In this document: piece after piece, positions 1 through 13,129 of the stretch | Position numbering within the stretch: the first letter of the stretch is position 1 | How the letters are laid out: the number at the start of each line of letters is the position of its first letter | Assembly (NCBI GenBank): GCA_029931535.1 | Contig: JAQPZY010001675.1 | Span: forward strand, 6,843,501 to 6,907,500 | Direction: 5' to 3' | Source: Margaritifera margaritifera | Lineage: Eukaryota; Mollusca; Bivalvia; Unionida; Margaritiferidae | Length of the DNA: 64,000 nucleotides | Made by a program: the position numbers and the translations under genes | The notes under the pieces: generated by a model | The model's input: the letters and a program-made list of their open reading frames with translations, nothing else | Database searches by the model: none | What the model was told of the DNA's origin: nothing

Positions 1-320
1 TTAGAACCAACTAGATATCATAAGAAGTCTTTCAGTCAAAAGCCCATGCTGATATGACAATCTATTCAGAAGTAGACATAACAAGATTTTCAAGATGGCC
101 ACTGTGGAGGCCATATTGGATGTCTGAGTGGTGCCATTTTGATTTAGGACCAACTAGACCATGGGAAGAGTGTGTATGTAAAGTTTCATGGCAATCCTCC
201 GAGTAGTTTAGGAGGAGTAACGATGACAAACTTGTGCTAACAGACAGATGGACAACAGACAATCCCATAAGCTCTTCTCGTCTATGACCAGTAGAGCTAA
301 AAAAAATGATTTGGTTCATT
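1..320. repeat. R150 dispersed repeat, copy plus tail
   Basis: Contains one full unit of a roughly 150-bp repeat: 'accaactaga..atcataagaagtcttt', 'gatatgac', 'aacaagattttcaagatggcc', 'catattggatgtc', 'caccattttcatttagg'. A tail follows with 'ggcaatcct', 'tttaggagg' and 'gtctatgaccagtagagct'. The same unit and tail recur at 34.3-35.75 kb, and the unit is arrayed at 42.8-43.8 kb. No protein is encoded. Confidence 0.75.
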
Positions 321-1242
<922 letters not shown>

Positions 1243-1548
1243 AGAGAACTTCTGTTATGAAAGATGTTGCAGATTTTTGAGAGTAACCTCTTTTTGAGGT
1301 TGATATTAAATGTTATACAAAAATGTGGTGAAGCAAAATAAGATTCAATGTAAATAAAGCAATGCATACTATGACATTCTATTATTGCAGCATTTGAGCA
1401 TTTGCGAGAACTGATGTCATCATGCATCACATCTGAATGACCCATATATAAACACAAACTCACGAAGTTCACATAGCCATAAAGTTTAACAGTTGAGAGA
1501 AATACTCTATTCATAGTATAAAAAAAATCTTAGATGCACACATTTACC

Positions 1549-1727
1549 TACCATATATACTCATGTATAAGCCTATTCTTGTATTAGCCGACCTCCCAAA
1601 ACGAGTAGGTAAAAACATTAAGTGTATGACCTGCACATTAGCCGACCCATAAGTCCAAGATGACATATAATGAGAAATAGAGGAAACATTTAAAATAAGA
1701 TAGCCTAAAACAAACACACGCATGCAT

Positions 1728-1804
<77 letters not shown>

Positions 1805-1998
1805 CACACACACACACACATATTATATATATATATACCTGAACCCCCAAGTCCTCATATAGTGAGGTGACCTGGTTAATGGCTTATATGGTGTTAGTAC
1901 ATCTATAATAGACCTTGGCCAGCAGATAAGCCAACTTCCCTTCTTCCAGGTATTTTTTTTTTCTAAATTATTCAGGTTATATGCGAGTATATATGATA
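1549..1998 (+). mobile_element. Microsatellite-bearing MITE (MS-MITE) copy 1
   Basis: Starts 'taccatatatactcatgtat' and ends 'gcgagtatatatgata', the same terminal inverted repeats as the DH-MITE family. The interior differs: 'agccgacctcccaaaac', 'cataagtcc', a (CA)n/(TA)n block, then 'cctgaacccccaagtcctca', 'gaggtgacctggttaatgg' and 'cttcccttcttccagg'. The copy at 18487-18862 shares these blocks in the same order. Confidence 0.8.
1730..1839. repeat. (CA)n then (TA)n microsatellite inside MS-MITE
   Basis: About 65 bp of CA followed by CA/TA mixtures. It sits at the same internal position as the (TA)n of the MS-MITE at 18487. Confidence 0.95.
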
Positions 1999-3179
1999 AG
2001 TGATAAAATCCCATTCATATCAAATCCAGATCCAATCCCTTTTTTTTGTACTTTTCATTCATTAAATCCTGCCCAGCACAATGTCAACAAATCATCTGCT
2101 TTAAACAATACAAGCAGAATTGATCACTTGACTTAAGCTCTTTAATAAAAAATTTTGTATCTAACTTGTGGGGGCCCAATAAGGGTATATTGTCAACTTG
2201 TGAGTTTCATTTCAGTGCGGGTTCTAGGATCAGTAGTATAAAGACTTGTTAATGAACCCTGTTATCCCTTCAAATTCATCAAAGGTGCTTTCTAGATCTT
2301 GGGCATAAAATGTAAGCTTATGTGGGTTGGGGCTAAATACAAAATATGTCATGTAATATAAGAATATCATAAATCATAATTATTTAATGGATCTACTACA
2401 ACTCAAGCCAACAAAGATCTTAATTAAATTTATGAATTTTGAAAATTTTTATTAAATGTGTTACCTTTACATAATATTTCCAGAAATTTTTTTTTTTTTT
2501 ACTTTAATATCATGCTATCAACAATTACTGTATTTCTGCCACAGCAATAGAACGTTCCCTTTAGGGCACCTCCCATCAGAGGTCATCTCAGAATACTCAG
2601 CACTTTGGTGGATTTGATGACCAGAAGTGAAAATCATTCATCATGACCAATGTCTTACAGGTTGATTACTGATGCAGTTGGATACAAATGAAAAAGTTTA
2701 CTCAAACTTTTTGTCTATGTTTTCTAAGTAGTGCCATGGTATAAGGACATACCAGCCAAATATTTTTATAAACTTTTAGTAATATTTCATCATTTTAATA
2801 ATGTGACATGAAAATATGCAAAAAAATTAGTTTAAGTGACTATTTTGAACTTTCTACACTGACCTTTCCTTATTTTCTTCAACTTGGTGCTATTCTGGCT
2901 GGAAAGAGGTAATTTCATCCAAATATTAGGGTCCAGTTTGGACCCTGATTTATTATGATTAAATGCACTTAAAAGCAATGCCAAGTTTTTGTATGAATAA
3001 TATGACTTCTGGTAAGAATAAAGGTAAAATCAAGATTCTGATATAGTAACATGTTATGGATATGCATGGAATGACGAAAAGGTTCTGGACTTTCGATTGG
3101 GATATTTCAAACAAAAATTCCAGGGCTGCAAATGAAAATTGGGGCCACCAAGTAGCCCTATTTAATATAACATAATCAT
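1999..3179. other. Intron or flank, nothing recognised
   Basis: AT-rich single-copy-looking sequence. No exon of the PPP1R16 gene (none of the expected RRxS-type post-ankyrin codons on the minus strand) and no element ends were found. Confidence 0.5.
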
Positions 3180-4210
3180 CCCTGTAATGATTGTCCTAAA
3201 TAATATAAATGAGCCAAATCACTTAGACTGGATCAGGAATTTAATTACAAAATGCCATTATTTGTTATACTACTAAAGATATGAAGACCTAATCAACTAT
3301 GTTCAACATGAGGTTATCAAGGGAAAGTCTGCCTACTGAATAACCAACTATGTTCAACATGAGGTTATCAAATGAAAATCTGCCTACTGAATAACGATGA
3401 TAACAAGAACTTGTGAAACTCGCATGTTGGAGATGTTGACTGCTTTATCACCAAAAAATGTCAACCTAGTTTAGCTTACTGAAAAGTGAAAAGAAAGATA
3501 GTAACCCACAAATATGTACCCAAACATGTTAAAACACTTTATATCACACAATCCAGTTAACTGAGAATGTGAATAGCCTACCTCAAGTCCTCCATTATAT
3601 ATCACACTGCATAATAGTGAGTTACAGAGCAAGTCCTCCATTATATATCACACTGTATAATAGTGAGTTACAGAGCAAGTCCTCCATTATATATCACACT
3701 GCATAATAGTGAGTTACAGAGCAAGTCCTCCATTATATATCACACTGCATAAGTGAGTTACAGAGCAAGTCCTCCATTATATATCACACTGCATAATAGT
3801 GAGTTACAGAGCAAGTCCTCTATTATATATCACACTGCATAATAGTGAGTTACAGAGCAAGTCCTCCATTATATATCACACTGCATAATAGTGAGTTACA
3901 GAGCAAGTCCTCCATTATATATCACACTGCATAAGTGAGTTACAGAGCAAGTCCTCCATTATATATCACACTGCATAATAGTGAGTTACAGAGCAAGTCC
4001 TCTATTATATATCACACTGCATAATAGTGAGTTACAGAGCATGTCAGCTGTTCTTACTGCTGCCTATGCAGAACACCTTCAGTTAATCTACATGATAATT
4101 TTGGTAATCAAAGAGGTTTCATGGTCTGACTGTTGTCTATACAACCGCCCATTTTTGAGTACAGGTAAAACAATCATTAGTTTACATTCCTACCAATCTG
4201 ATTAAAATCA
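3180..4210 (+). repeat. Long dispersed repeat LDR-A, copy 1
   Basis: Shares extended similarity with 25820-26730 in the same order: 'aatcactta.a.tgg.tcagg', 'tgaggttatcaa', 'tgctttatcac', 'cctagtttagcttac', then 'tcagctgtt..tactgctgcc', 'caacaccttcagttaat' and 'gagtacaggtaaaac'. A 46-bp minisatellite interrupts it. No coding capacity is seen. Confidence 0.65.
3584..4040. repeat. 46-bp minisatellite, about 10 copies
   Basis: Unit 'agcaagtcctccattatata' plus 'tcacactgcataatagtgag' plus 'ttacag'. Two copies carry the same 3-bp deletion ('cataagtgag'), and the order of variants repeats, so a block of units has been duplicated as a whole. Confidence 0.95.
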
Positions 4211-4985
4211 AGATCTACTTACAGAAGATCTGACAGGAACTGATAAAGGTTCATCTTCTGAAAACCTTTGGAATTACCAGTCCACTTTTTTTTAGCAACA
4301 TATCAAATACAGCATTGCATTTTGAGTTTGGGAGAGTTTTTGTTAGAAAAGATATGTTCTGCATTAAGTTCTTCCCTTTCATCAATGTGAAAGCTGTAAT
4401 TTTACTGGTGAAATGAAAGGTCAACAGAACATGACATCATCCTAGTGTGACATCATCCCAGTGTCACATCATCCCAGTGTCCGTCAGATTTCCATTATTT
4501 CGGAGATCTTGATTTTAATCAGCCTGACATTTCATGGAAGCCATTTGATTCCCTCCCTGTTTCCATTTCAAGACTATATGGAAAATGAAAAAACTGTATG
4601 ACTGTCCAAACAGTGATGTCAGGTAGAGTATTCCATATAGTCCTGTGCCTTAAGATAACCAATGGCACAAGAAATACTTTATCACAAAAAGTTGTTAAAA
4701 TCCATGACTAGATGATGTCCTACCGCAGAGAATTCTACACAGTTCTGCATCAATCCAAAACATAAGAACTTCAGACTAAGATTGCAAAGCTTAAAGATTT
4801 TAAGTTAAATTTTTTTTACACTTGTCTGAACTGCTGATTTCTTTCTCTTCAAAATTATTTTCCAATTTTTTATTCTTGCTGTTTTACCTCTGTCATGGCT
4901 ACAAGACAGCCTCCCATCAACCAATCATGCACATTTAATCAAGTGAAAATTTTCTCATAAACACCTTAGAATTTCTTACTTAGTC
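4211..4985. other. Intron or flank with a short CRE-like triplication
   Basis: Mostly featureless. At about 4431-4482 the motif 'tgacatcatcc.agtgt' occurs three times in tandem (16-17 bp). Confidence 0.5.
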
Positions 4986-5205
4986 ATATTCATCAAGATA
5001 CATTAATTCCATGCATGCTAAATATTGTAGAAAAATCTCCATGCATGCTGAATATTGTAGAAAAATCTCCAATAAGGATCACTGACTTCAGACATATTCA
5101 TCAAGATAGTGATTCCATGCATGCTGAATACTGTAGAAAAATCTCCACGCATGCTGAATATTGTAGAAAAAGTCTCCAACAAGAATCACTGACTCAAGAC
5201 ATTTT
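4986..5205. repeat. 107-bp tandem duplication with inner 30-bp repeats
   Basis: Two units begin 'catattcatcaagata'. Each contains two copies of 'ccatgcatgctgaatattgt' plus 'agaaaaatct', then 'atcactgactcaaga'. Confidence 0.85.
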
Positions 5206-6929
5206 TTCAAGGTACATCCAGTATATAATAATAGCAAGCCATATCCTGATACCAGAATACATTCTATTTCATTGTGCATAGATAAACTGAGATTATTGAT
5301 GCTCATTCCTTAATCTGGTCATACAAAAAAAGTACCAGGTATATGACATACTGATGGAAAGATTGTGAAACAGTATTTGTTGCAGCTATATAGATATAGA
5401 GATATACACACACACATATTAGCAATCTAAGAAAACCTGACAGAGTCTACACCATTATGTAACAGTTTGAGATATGGAGAAATTATATTATCACAACTTT
5501 TCAACAGCATATATAGTTAATAAAGCAAAACAACAGCAGAATTATTTCTTGGTCAATCAAAATCCTTTTCACACTTCTCCATATGACTTCTTTTATAAAA
5601 GAGATTGAAGAAAAATAAATGTTAGTTGAAAGTATTAATACAAGAAAATCCCTACTGATGTTCTGAATGCCAAAAGAAAATAGCCCTGCTAGTATAGACT
5701 GGGTCAATGAAACACAAACACCATGTGATCCAAGAAATGGGACTATATCAGTAATCAATTTTAAAGTTGCAGTGTCATTTTCAAAAGTTATCTAAATGTC
5801 ATCAGCTTCCTATCTCTGAAGTTTCAGGGTTTGAAATTATGCGGAAATATCTACAAAATCAGAAGAATTTTACAATCCTTAAATCTAGTCTCTCCCCTCA
5901 AACAAATGTTGTCCTTATGAAGTTGACTTTTGATCTTTTGGCCCCTCCATCATGCAATGATTTTCCATATATGCTGGGGTCTTTGCAAAATTCTATTTTC
6001 AACTTTGCTTTTATTTTCGTTTTGAAATAATGTAAAAAAAAATTCAAAACAATTATAAACTGACTCCGTGACCTTGAGATTTGCATATCCTAAGGTGAAT
6101 TTGTATACCGCAATTTGCTTGAGACAAAAGAGAATACATCCATTTCATACAGCTATTCTAACTGAGCACATAAATACTGAATAAAATTTTTCCATGGATG
6201 GGTTATAGACAATCCAATAAAAAAAAAGAGTTGTACTCACTGACTGTTACTCTGATACACATTAGTACAAAATCTAACAAAAATCCACATTAGTCCGAAA
6301 TCTAACAAAAATCCACTGATGAAGACAGAAGATGCAGAGGGAAGACAAAAGGCCAAAGTGGGCCTGAGATTTGGGTTACCTGTCGGACATCTGCCTAATG
6401 GCCAGGTGAACTATTAAAAAACATCTGAACCAGAAGCTAGTGCTAGGCAGAAAATGGGATACTGAATGAAAACATTACTTTGTGACTAAAATTATTTTGC
6501 CTATAGTCACATTCATCCCATTTGAAACAATAGTTATTAGGCCGTTATGCTGTGCAAAGAAATGTAAATTGTAACTAAAAATGTGTTCATGGAACATGGA
6601 TGCCCCACCACAGTGCCTCCAATGATCTAAAAATAAAACTTAACCAAGGTGTGAAGGGCAGACATACATACAGATGGACAAGATCAACATTATATGCCCT
6701 AACAACTGTTATGGATGGGGGGAAAAAACAAATTTCTGAACACAAACCACAAGCTTTTTCCATGCTAATGTCAATTAAAATGACTGGGTCAAATAAAATC
6801 ATGCATCATAAAGTAGTCCTGTTTATGGGATCACATGGTGTAAGCAAATTAAGTATAATGCTTGTATACAGACAGACAACATCATCATCTCATAACTGAG
6901 GTAAGTATTCTGGTTGTCACAGAAACAAT
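5206..6929. other. Intron or flank, mostly unrecognised
   Basis: No exon or complete element is recognised. Around 6350-6420 the phrases 'gggcctgagat', 'acctg' and 'gacatctgcctaatggcc' match the head of the dispersed repeat at 11455, so this is probably a decayed copy. Confidence 0.5.
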
Positions 6930-7152
6930 TACCATATATACTCGCTTATAAGTAATGTTTAACTGCAACCTGCAAAGCTCCAGATCTGCCATCGCATAAT
7001 GCGCGAACAGATCTGCATCTATGCAGTTTGTTAGGTGTAATCAGTAAAACAAACCACATAGACCCTAATCTGCCAGTGCATAATGCAATGGCAGAGATCA
7101 GGGTCTATGTTGTTTGCAGTTTGACTCGATTTATAAGCAAGTATATACAGTA
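6930..7152 (-). mobile_element. DH-MITE copy (full, B-first orientation)
   Basis: TA-flanked ends 'taccatatatactcgcttat' and 'aagcaagtatatacagta'. Hairpin B ('ccagatctgccatcgcataa'...) precedes hairpin A ('catagaccctaatctgcc'... 'cagggtctatgttgtttgc'), the reverse complement of the layout at 16023. Confidence 0.85.
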
Positions 7153-7653
7153 GCAGCCATTATTATTGTTATCATCACCTGTGATGACTACTGTGTGTTG
7201 TGTTGGGTTTGTCATTCAGGGAAGTGTTGGAGCTATACAGGGTGCCTGAGTTATGAAGAAAACTGCTGGAACAAAAGCAAGCAAAAAAAGGCAAAATCAT
7301 TAAAAACTGTTTTTATGACAACAGGCTTAAACAAAAGGCTATGAAAATAAAATGTAGCTAAAATAATTGCATTCTAAAAAGAAAATTTAAAATTAAACTG
7401 GAAAATCCAGAAAAACTCCTCTATTTTCACATTACAGCTAAAATGCAGTAAGTACAGATATGATGAGAAAACATGTTTAAAATTAATTTCCTGCAGAAAA
7501 TGTATGAACCTCTTCAACATGCATGAAAAACTGGCAAATCAACCATAAGAAAAAAGATAACACATGGCTGCATCGATGGATCGCCAGAGCAGAGATAGCT
7601 CCACCTTCTCAATTTACCAAAAACTCTAAGCCTTTATTATCGCAAAAACTTCC
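7153..7653. other. Intron or flank, nothing recognised
   Basis: AT-rich. Contains at 7467-7492 a 26-bp stretch repeated exactly inside the minisatellite at 8708-8733. Confidence 0.5.
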
Positions 7654-7878
7654 ACTGAAAGTAAAATGAATTTTCCATATACTGAAAGTAAAATGAATTT
7701 TCCATATACTGAAAGTAAAATGAATTTTCCATATACTGAAAGTAAAATGAATTTTCCATATACTGAAAGTAAAATGAATTTTCCATATACTGAAAGTAAA
7801 ATGAATTTTCCATATACTGAAAGTAAAATGAATTTTCCATATACTGAAAGTAAAATGAATTTTCCATATACTGAAAGT
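7654..7878. repeat. 27-bp minisatellite, 8.3 near-perfect copies
   Basis: Unit 'actgaaagtaaaatgaattt' plus 'tccatat'. The copies are almost identical. The period is divisible by three, so open frames appear on both strands; these are not genes. Confidence 0.97.
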
Positions 7879-8140
7879 TTCCCAAAGATTGGAGAAGAAA
7901 TTCTTAAGTTATGACCATCTGAATTTGTATATATTATTTAGTGGCAATCACAAAGGTGTTTTACCTAATCTGACATGGCAGGCTACAAGCTTTCAGCTTG
8001 GCTGTAATTACATAAAATTCATACTGTAACCAGTGATAGCAGTGGTTAGTAAGACATTGTTAGTTGCCATCTGTAAAGGTTTGACTGACAGGTGGATGGA
8101 GTCAGCAATCTATCAGGTCAGATTACAATTGCTATTAATA

Positions 8141-9112
8141 TTCTGTACATGGTCTAATACTCTGTACATGGTTTAATACTCTGTACATGGTCTAATACTC
8201 TGTACATGGTCTAATACTCTATATATGGTCCAATACTCTGTACATGGTCTAATACTCTGTATATGGTCTAATTCTCTGTACATGGTCTAATACTCTATAT
8301 ATGGTCTAATACTCTGTACATGGTCTAATACTCTATATATGGTCTAATTCTCTGTACATGGTCTAATACTCTGTATATGGTCTAATTCTCTGTACATGGT
8401 CTAATACTCTATATATGGTCTAATACTCTGTACATGGTCTAATACTCTATATATGGTCTAATTCTCTGTACATGGTCTAATATTCTATATATGGTCTAAT
8501 TCTCTGTACATGGTCTAATACTCTATATATGGTCTAATTCTCTGTACATGGTCTAATACTCTATATATGGTCTAATACTCTGTACATGGTCTAACACTCT
8601 GTATATGGTCTAATTCTCTGTACATGGTCTAACACTGTACATGGTCTAATACTCTGTACATGATCTAATACTCTGTACATGGTCTAACACTCTGTACATT
8701 GTCTAATGAAAACATGTTTAAAATTAATTTCCTATGGTCTAATTCTCTGTACATGGTATAATACTCTGTACATGGTCTAATGATATGTACATGGTCTAAT
8801 ACTGTACATTGTCTGATGCTCTGTACATGGTCTAATGATCTGTAAATGGTCTAATACTGTACATGGACTAATACTCTGTACATAGTCTGATGATCTGTAC
8901 ATGGTCTAATGATCTGTAAATGGTCTAATGATCTGTACATGGTCTAATGATCTGTACATGGTCTAATGATCTGTAAATGGTCTAATACTGTACATGGACT
9001 AATACTCTGTACATAGTCTGATGCTCTGTACATGGTCTAATGATCTGTAAATGGTCTAATACTGTACATGGACTAATGCTCTGTACATGGTCTAATGTCT
9101 GTATATAGTCTA
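8141..9112. repeat. 19-bp minisatellite, about 50 copies
   Basis: Unit 'tctgtacatggtctaatac' with variants (atat for gtac, gatc, 'tgtaaatgg'). Variants alternate in ordered blocks. One 26-bp foreign insertion lies at 8708-8733. Confidence 0.95.
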
Positions 9113-9342
9113 AATACTGGTATTTGGTGTCACTGCTAACTGCAACTTTTCCACTGAACAAAGTGTCCAAATTGTAGAAAGTAAACTAAAACAACACATA
9201 ACTAGAGACAGCTGTCTGGCCTTTGTTGTCTTTTTAATATGAATTTGTAGCTGAAGCAATGTATAAAAATTGTTATCTCTGTTGTATATGTGCTACAAAT
9301 AGCTATGCAATGCTAATGTGATTATGCCCCTAGGTTATATTT

Positions 9343-9637
9343 GTATGCTGCCATCATACCTAAGTCATGAAATATGTGTATTCTAAATATGCTCTTAGCT
9401 TTCATCCATATGCTGCCATCATACCAAAATCATGAAATATGTGTACTCTAAATATGCTCTTAGCTTTCATCCATATGCTGCCATCATACCAAAATCATGA
9501 AATATGTGTACTCTAAATATGCTCTTAGCTTTCATCCACATGCTGACATCATACAAAAATCATGAAATATTTGTACTTTTATTATGTTCTTAGCTTGTGT
9601 CTTTTTGCTGCCATCATACCAAAATCATGAAATATGT
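9343..9637. repeat. 65-bp tandem repeat, about 4.5 copies
   Basis: Unit begins 'tatgctgccatcataccaaa' and continues 'atcatgaaatatgtgtactc' and 'taaatatgctcttagctttc'. The last copy is diverged. Confidence 0.9.
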
Positions 9638-10462
9638 TCACTGCCATGTTAACTTGAAACATGGCATACAAGATTACTATACAAGTAATATTAGAAGTCT
9701 GATAAATTAACATAATTTTCTGAACAAAAAATGACAATACAGCAGTTAAATTAGACCTGTGTTTACACAATATGTTTGCTCCCTCCCCCCACTGCTGACA
9801 AAAGGTTGAAGTCCAGAAAGTCAAAAATTCTAAAAAAAATAAGCACACAAAAATCATTCAAATGGCAGAAAACTTTATACAGATAATTTCCTTATTCACA
9901 TAGACAAACATTCCAAACCTCATTTGCCTTGGATTATGATTTCTTTGTAATCAGACTAAAAAAGTTTCATTAAAAATTAAGGTCTAAAAGTCATCACACA
10001 TATCATCAGTAAACTTTAGGCCTTAATAATCTTTCAAGTCAAAAAAGTTCTTTTGATGAAAAAAATTGGATATATACTTTTGGGAGCCTTAGTGCATGAC
10101 TGAACAGTGATCCCAAACAGTGGTCATGTGTCATCTTGAAAGGGATACTTGTACCACAAAATATTTACTTGTTTTTCTATGATAAATAATGTGCATGAAT
10201 TTTCTTACATCAAATTTGATTTAATCTATGATGTATTATCACTCAGCAAAATAAAATTGCCATCCAAAACATACAAGCCTTTAAATATTCTGTGCTAACA
10301 TTCTAAATTGAACAACATGAAAGTGCAGCATAATTTGATATCATGTGATAAATGATGGATTTTCAGCCACAAACATTTTCTTAAACAAATACTGAATAAA
10401 AATCTTTTCTACAACAGATTATCTTCTGTTAAAAACTTTGCATGCTGCCTGTTTACACCTAC
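9638..10462. other. Intron sequence, nothing recognised
   Basis: Lies just downstream, in the sense of the gene, of the last visible exon. AT-rich; no further exon was found. Confidence 0.5.
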
Positions 10463-10580
10463 CCTCTTGAGTTGATTTTGTGTCTCTTGGGATGGTCTTT
10501 TGATCGACTGGCTAGATGAGTTTCTATCTCGTCTTTAATATCCAATATCTTCTGTTTAATATCAGGATCCTCACACAAAT
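10463..10580 (-). CDS. PPP1R16A: PPP1R16-like exon: post-ankyrin segment
   Basis: Internal exon, acceptor TTTTGTACAG|AT and donor AGAGG|GTAGGT. It reads D-LCEDPDIKQKILDIKDEIE and on through KRHKIN to SRG, ending with two bases of the next codon. The 'DLCEDP' block directly follows the fifth ankyrin in PPP1R16 proteins ('DLCEEEEF' and 'DVCGDEEV' in the human paralogues, 'DICEDP' in fly MYPT-75D as I recall them). The charged helix after it matches the family's KxxLLELKxKHD stretch. The following exon, expected to carry RR-S/T basophilic kinase sites, was not found before base 1. A DH-MITE lies 31 bp upstream of the acceptor. Frame and family are well supported; the exact donor (this GT or one base earlier) is less certain. 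Confidence 0.88.
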
Positions 10581-10611
10581 CTGTACAAAAGACAAAGCAG
10601 CAATGTGAATA

Positions 10612-10833
10612 TACCATATGTACTCGTGTATAAGCTACCAGAAAAATGCAAACAACATTGATCCTGATCTGCCGTCGCATAATGCACTGCTAGATAAGGG
10701 TCTATGTTGTTTGTTCTACTGATTAGCCCTTACAAACTGCATAAACCCAGATTTGCCGGTGCATTATGCGACGGCAGATGTGGCTCAATGCAGTTTGCAG
10801 TTGTTATTAGCTTATATGTGAGTATATACGGTA
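10612..10833 (+). mobile_element. DH-MITE copy, 31 bp from an exon acceptor
   Basis: Ends 'taccatatgtactcgtgtat' and 'gtgagtatatacggta'. Hairpin A then B, with both central 'gtcgcataatg' and 'gcattatgcgac' loops. It sits in the intron next to the 10463-10580 exon. Confidence 0.9.
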
Positions 10834-11454
10834 CATGAGCTTAAAGGTTATCATACTAATATTCTTTTTATATATTGGAAATAAAAGTTGCGGGACAAAT
10901 CCTAATTACACATTGCCCAATATCAGTAGGAGGTTGGAGATGTCCCCATGGCAACCATCATCTTCCCTGCCCATTTTGGTTTGCAGACTATGATCAAAGC
11001 CATTAAAAGTTCAAACTGAACATGGTAAATTTACTATTTTTTGTGTAGTACCAGTTTTTGTGTATTTTATGGTTGCTACAAACCACAAATATAAAGACCC
11101 ATTTAACAATATTGTTTCTATTGAAACAAAAGGATGCTTCCTAAATCCATGATTTTATGTACCGATCAAATTGTAAATTTTTGCAAGAACGTACAAATTC
11201 ATATCCATAAAAATAAATGAATCAACATTAAGTATTAAATATGTTCATGAAACATGAATGCCCCAAGACAAAATCCTACTTTCTGTGAGATGGCGTTGTA
11301 TTCACCAAGATGCATCCATACACAAATTTCCATGACTTTGTACCAACAATGCCAGAGAAACTGACGTAAATACAAAAAACTTTACACACTATATGTTTTG
11401 CATTCATTAATAAATCATATTTGAAAAATTATCTTGATAGGAATTCATTAAAAA
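10834..11454. other. Intron sequence, nothing recognised
   Basis: AT-rich intron between the fourth and fifth exons visible. No element ends were identified. Confidence 0.5.
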
Positions 11455-12520
11455 ACAAGAGGCCTGAGATCGCTCACCTGGCTGACATCTGCCTAGCAGC
11501 CAAATGTAAGAGCAGTTGGCCAAAAAGTCTGGGTCAGCAGCATGCATTCTGAAGAAATTTCTTCCATTGCTATTGATTTCAAATGTTATGAAAACAACCA
11601 TTTCAAGGTGTCTCTATTTTTTTTGTATCTTCATCTATATTTGATGGCACATTAGCATCATTTGCACAATATTGAAAGGCATCAATGCCAGAATGCTTTC
11701 TGTCAAAGGTAGTCTAACTTTGTTAAGCATCTGTTGGACATAGAATTGTTTATGTTTTTCAATTTTTAGTAATGGCATCCAAATTTGATGGCAGGTCAGC
11801 ATCATTTTAATTCGGTTAAATTCTGTTGAACATATTTGCAAAAGAAGTTCTTAAAGGATATCTATTTTTTAAGAACAGTCATATTTGGATCTGGATTAGC
11901 ATCATTTGTTCAAACTTAAAAGCCATTCAAATATGGTCAATGTTGAATGGGTTTTTTAGAGGTTGCTTCTAAAATCCAATTGTGAATCGGCATCATTTGT
12001 ATAAATTTGTATGGCTTTAAAGCCAGAATGCTGTCAAATTTGGTCAAATTCTGTTAAGCAGTTTCTGACGATGTCATTTAAAGTTTTTTTCTATTTTTAG
12101 TCATGATGGCCATATTTTATGGTGGATCAGCATGATTGGTGAAAATTTGCAAGGCCTTTATGCCAGCAGATGCTTTCTGCAAACTTTGATCAAATTCTGC
12201 CAAGCAGTTTTTGAGAAAAAGGCGTATAAAGGTTTTACTATTTTTAGTAACAGTGGCCATATTTGATGGTAAATCAACATCATTTGTACAAATCTGAATG
12301 GCCTTTAGCCAGGATGCTTTCTGCAAACTTCGTTAAAATTATGTTGAGCAATTTTTGAGAAGGTGCAATGAGGTTTAGGTCTAATTTGGCCAAACGCTGC
12401 TGAGTAGCCACTTAAGGTGTGATATAAACTTACATCCCAATATACACCAATACTGCAAATTTGATCTCAACAGGCATGTTAAGAGTTACAGCATGAACAT
12501 GGATGGACAGACACAAACAC
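11455..12520. repeat. Degenerate array of about 120-130-bp units
   Basis: Begins 'aacaagaggcctgagatcgc' with 'cacctggctgacatctgcct'. Six to seven diverged units follow, with 'catatttgatgg', 'catcatttgtacaaat', 'ggcctttagccaggatgctt', 'aaattctgttgagca' and 'tttttgagaa'. It ends with 'gatggacagacacaaacaca'. This class of non-coding repeat is, to my knowledge, typical of molluscan genomes. Confidence 0.75.
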
Positions 12521-12640
12521 ATAGAAAATGGAGAAAGTGGATACTTTTTACTGTTACTCTGTCTGCCTCTCAATGGGTGTTAATGAAATGCTGAAAAAGA
12601 TTTATTCTGTAGATTATTTCAAATCCAAACAATTACTCAC

Positions 12641-12716
12641 CAAAGGGAGTTTCTCCATTCTTTGTTTTGGCATCAATGTCTGCCCCATTTCTCACCAACA
12701 TTTCCAAAACCTCAAG
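12641..12716 (-). CDS. PPP1R16A: PPP1R16-like exon: fifth ankyrin repeat
   Basis: Acceptor GTTTTTGCAG|CTT and donor TTTG|GTGAGT. It encodes 25 codons plus one base: LEVLEMLVRNGADIDAKTKN, then GETPF. This is the second helix, loop and following hairpin of the last ankyrin of the block ('LLVAHGADLNAKSLMDETP' in human PPP1R16A as I recall it). NGADIDAK is the canonical ankyrin beta-hairpin and GETPF is the start of the next TPLH-like turn. The trailing G joins AT of the next exon to give the Asp of DLCEDP. Short 1.5-kb and 2.1-kb introns flank it. Very secure. Confidence 0.92.
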
Positions 12717-13129
12717 CTGCAAAAACACAAATTAGGTAAATGGCTTAGCCTGAATCAGAATAACATGCAATTTTGACAAAGACTGGCTCTAATTTTACTA
12801 CAATTCAACTAAGATTGTGATGAATTATTCATCTTTTTTTTCTGTTACTCTGTTACATGAAAACTGCATATGTTGGCAGGTAGCCACCTTTTTCTTCTTT
12901 TTTTTTACCAATGAAACAAGTATTACAAAATTAATTTCTGATTACAAAAGGTGAAGAGCCTGGCTTAAGCATTACGTTACTTTCTACTCATAGTACAGAA
13001 TAAGCTAACACAACAAATTTGAAAAACATATAAATGTATTTAGCAACAAATATTTTTGACGATGCCATTAAACCATAAATAATGGCTGCCATGTTATGGC
13101 AGTTACATTAGTTTCCTCAGAAAATCCCA
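12717..13129. other. Intron sequence, nothing recognised
   Basis: Upstream part (gene sense) of the 1.5-kb intron. AT-rich, with no element recognised. Confidence 0.5.

Noticed and set aside
5501..5758. Minus-strand frame with 'WRSVKRILIDQE', considered as the next PPP1R16 exon (RRxS region)
   Set aside because: Resemblance to the expected 'SVRRTSIRDK' motif is superficial. No acceptor with the needed phase, and the following residues do not fit.
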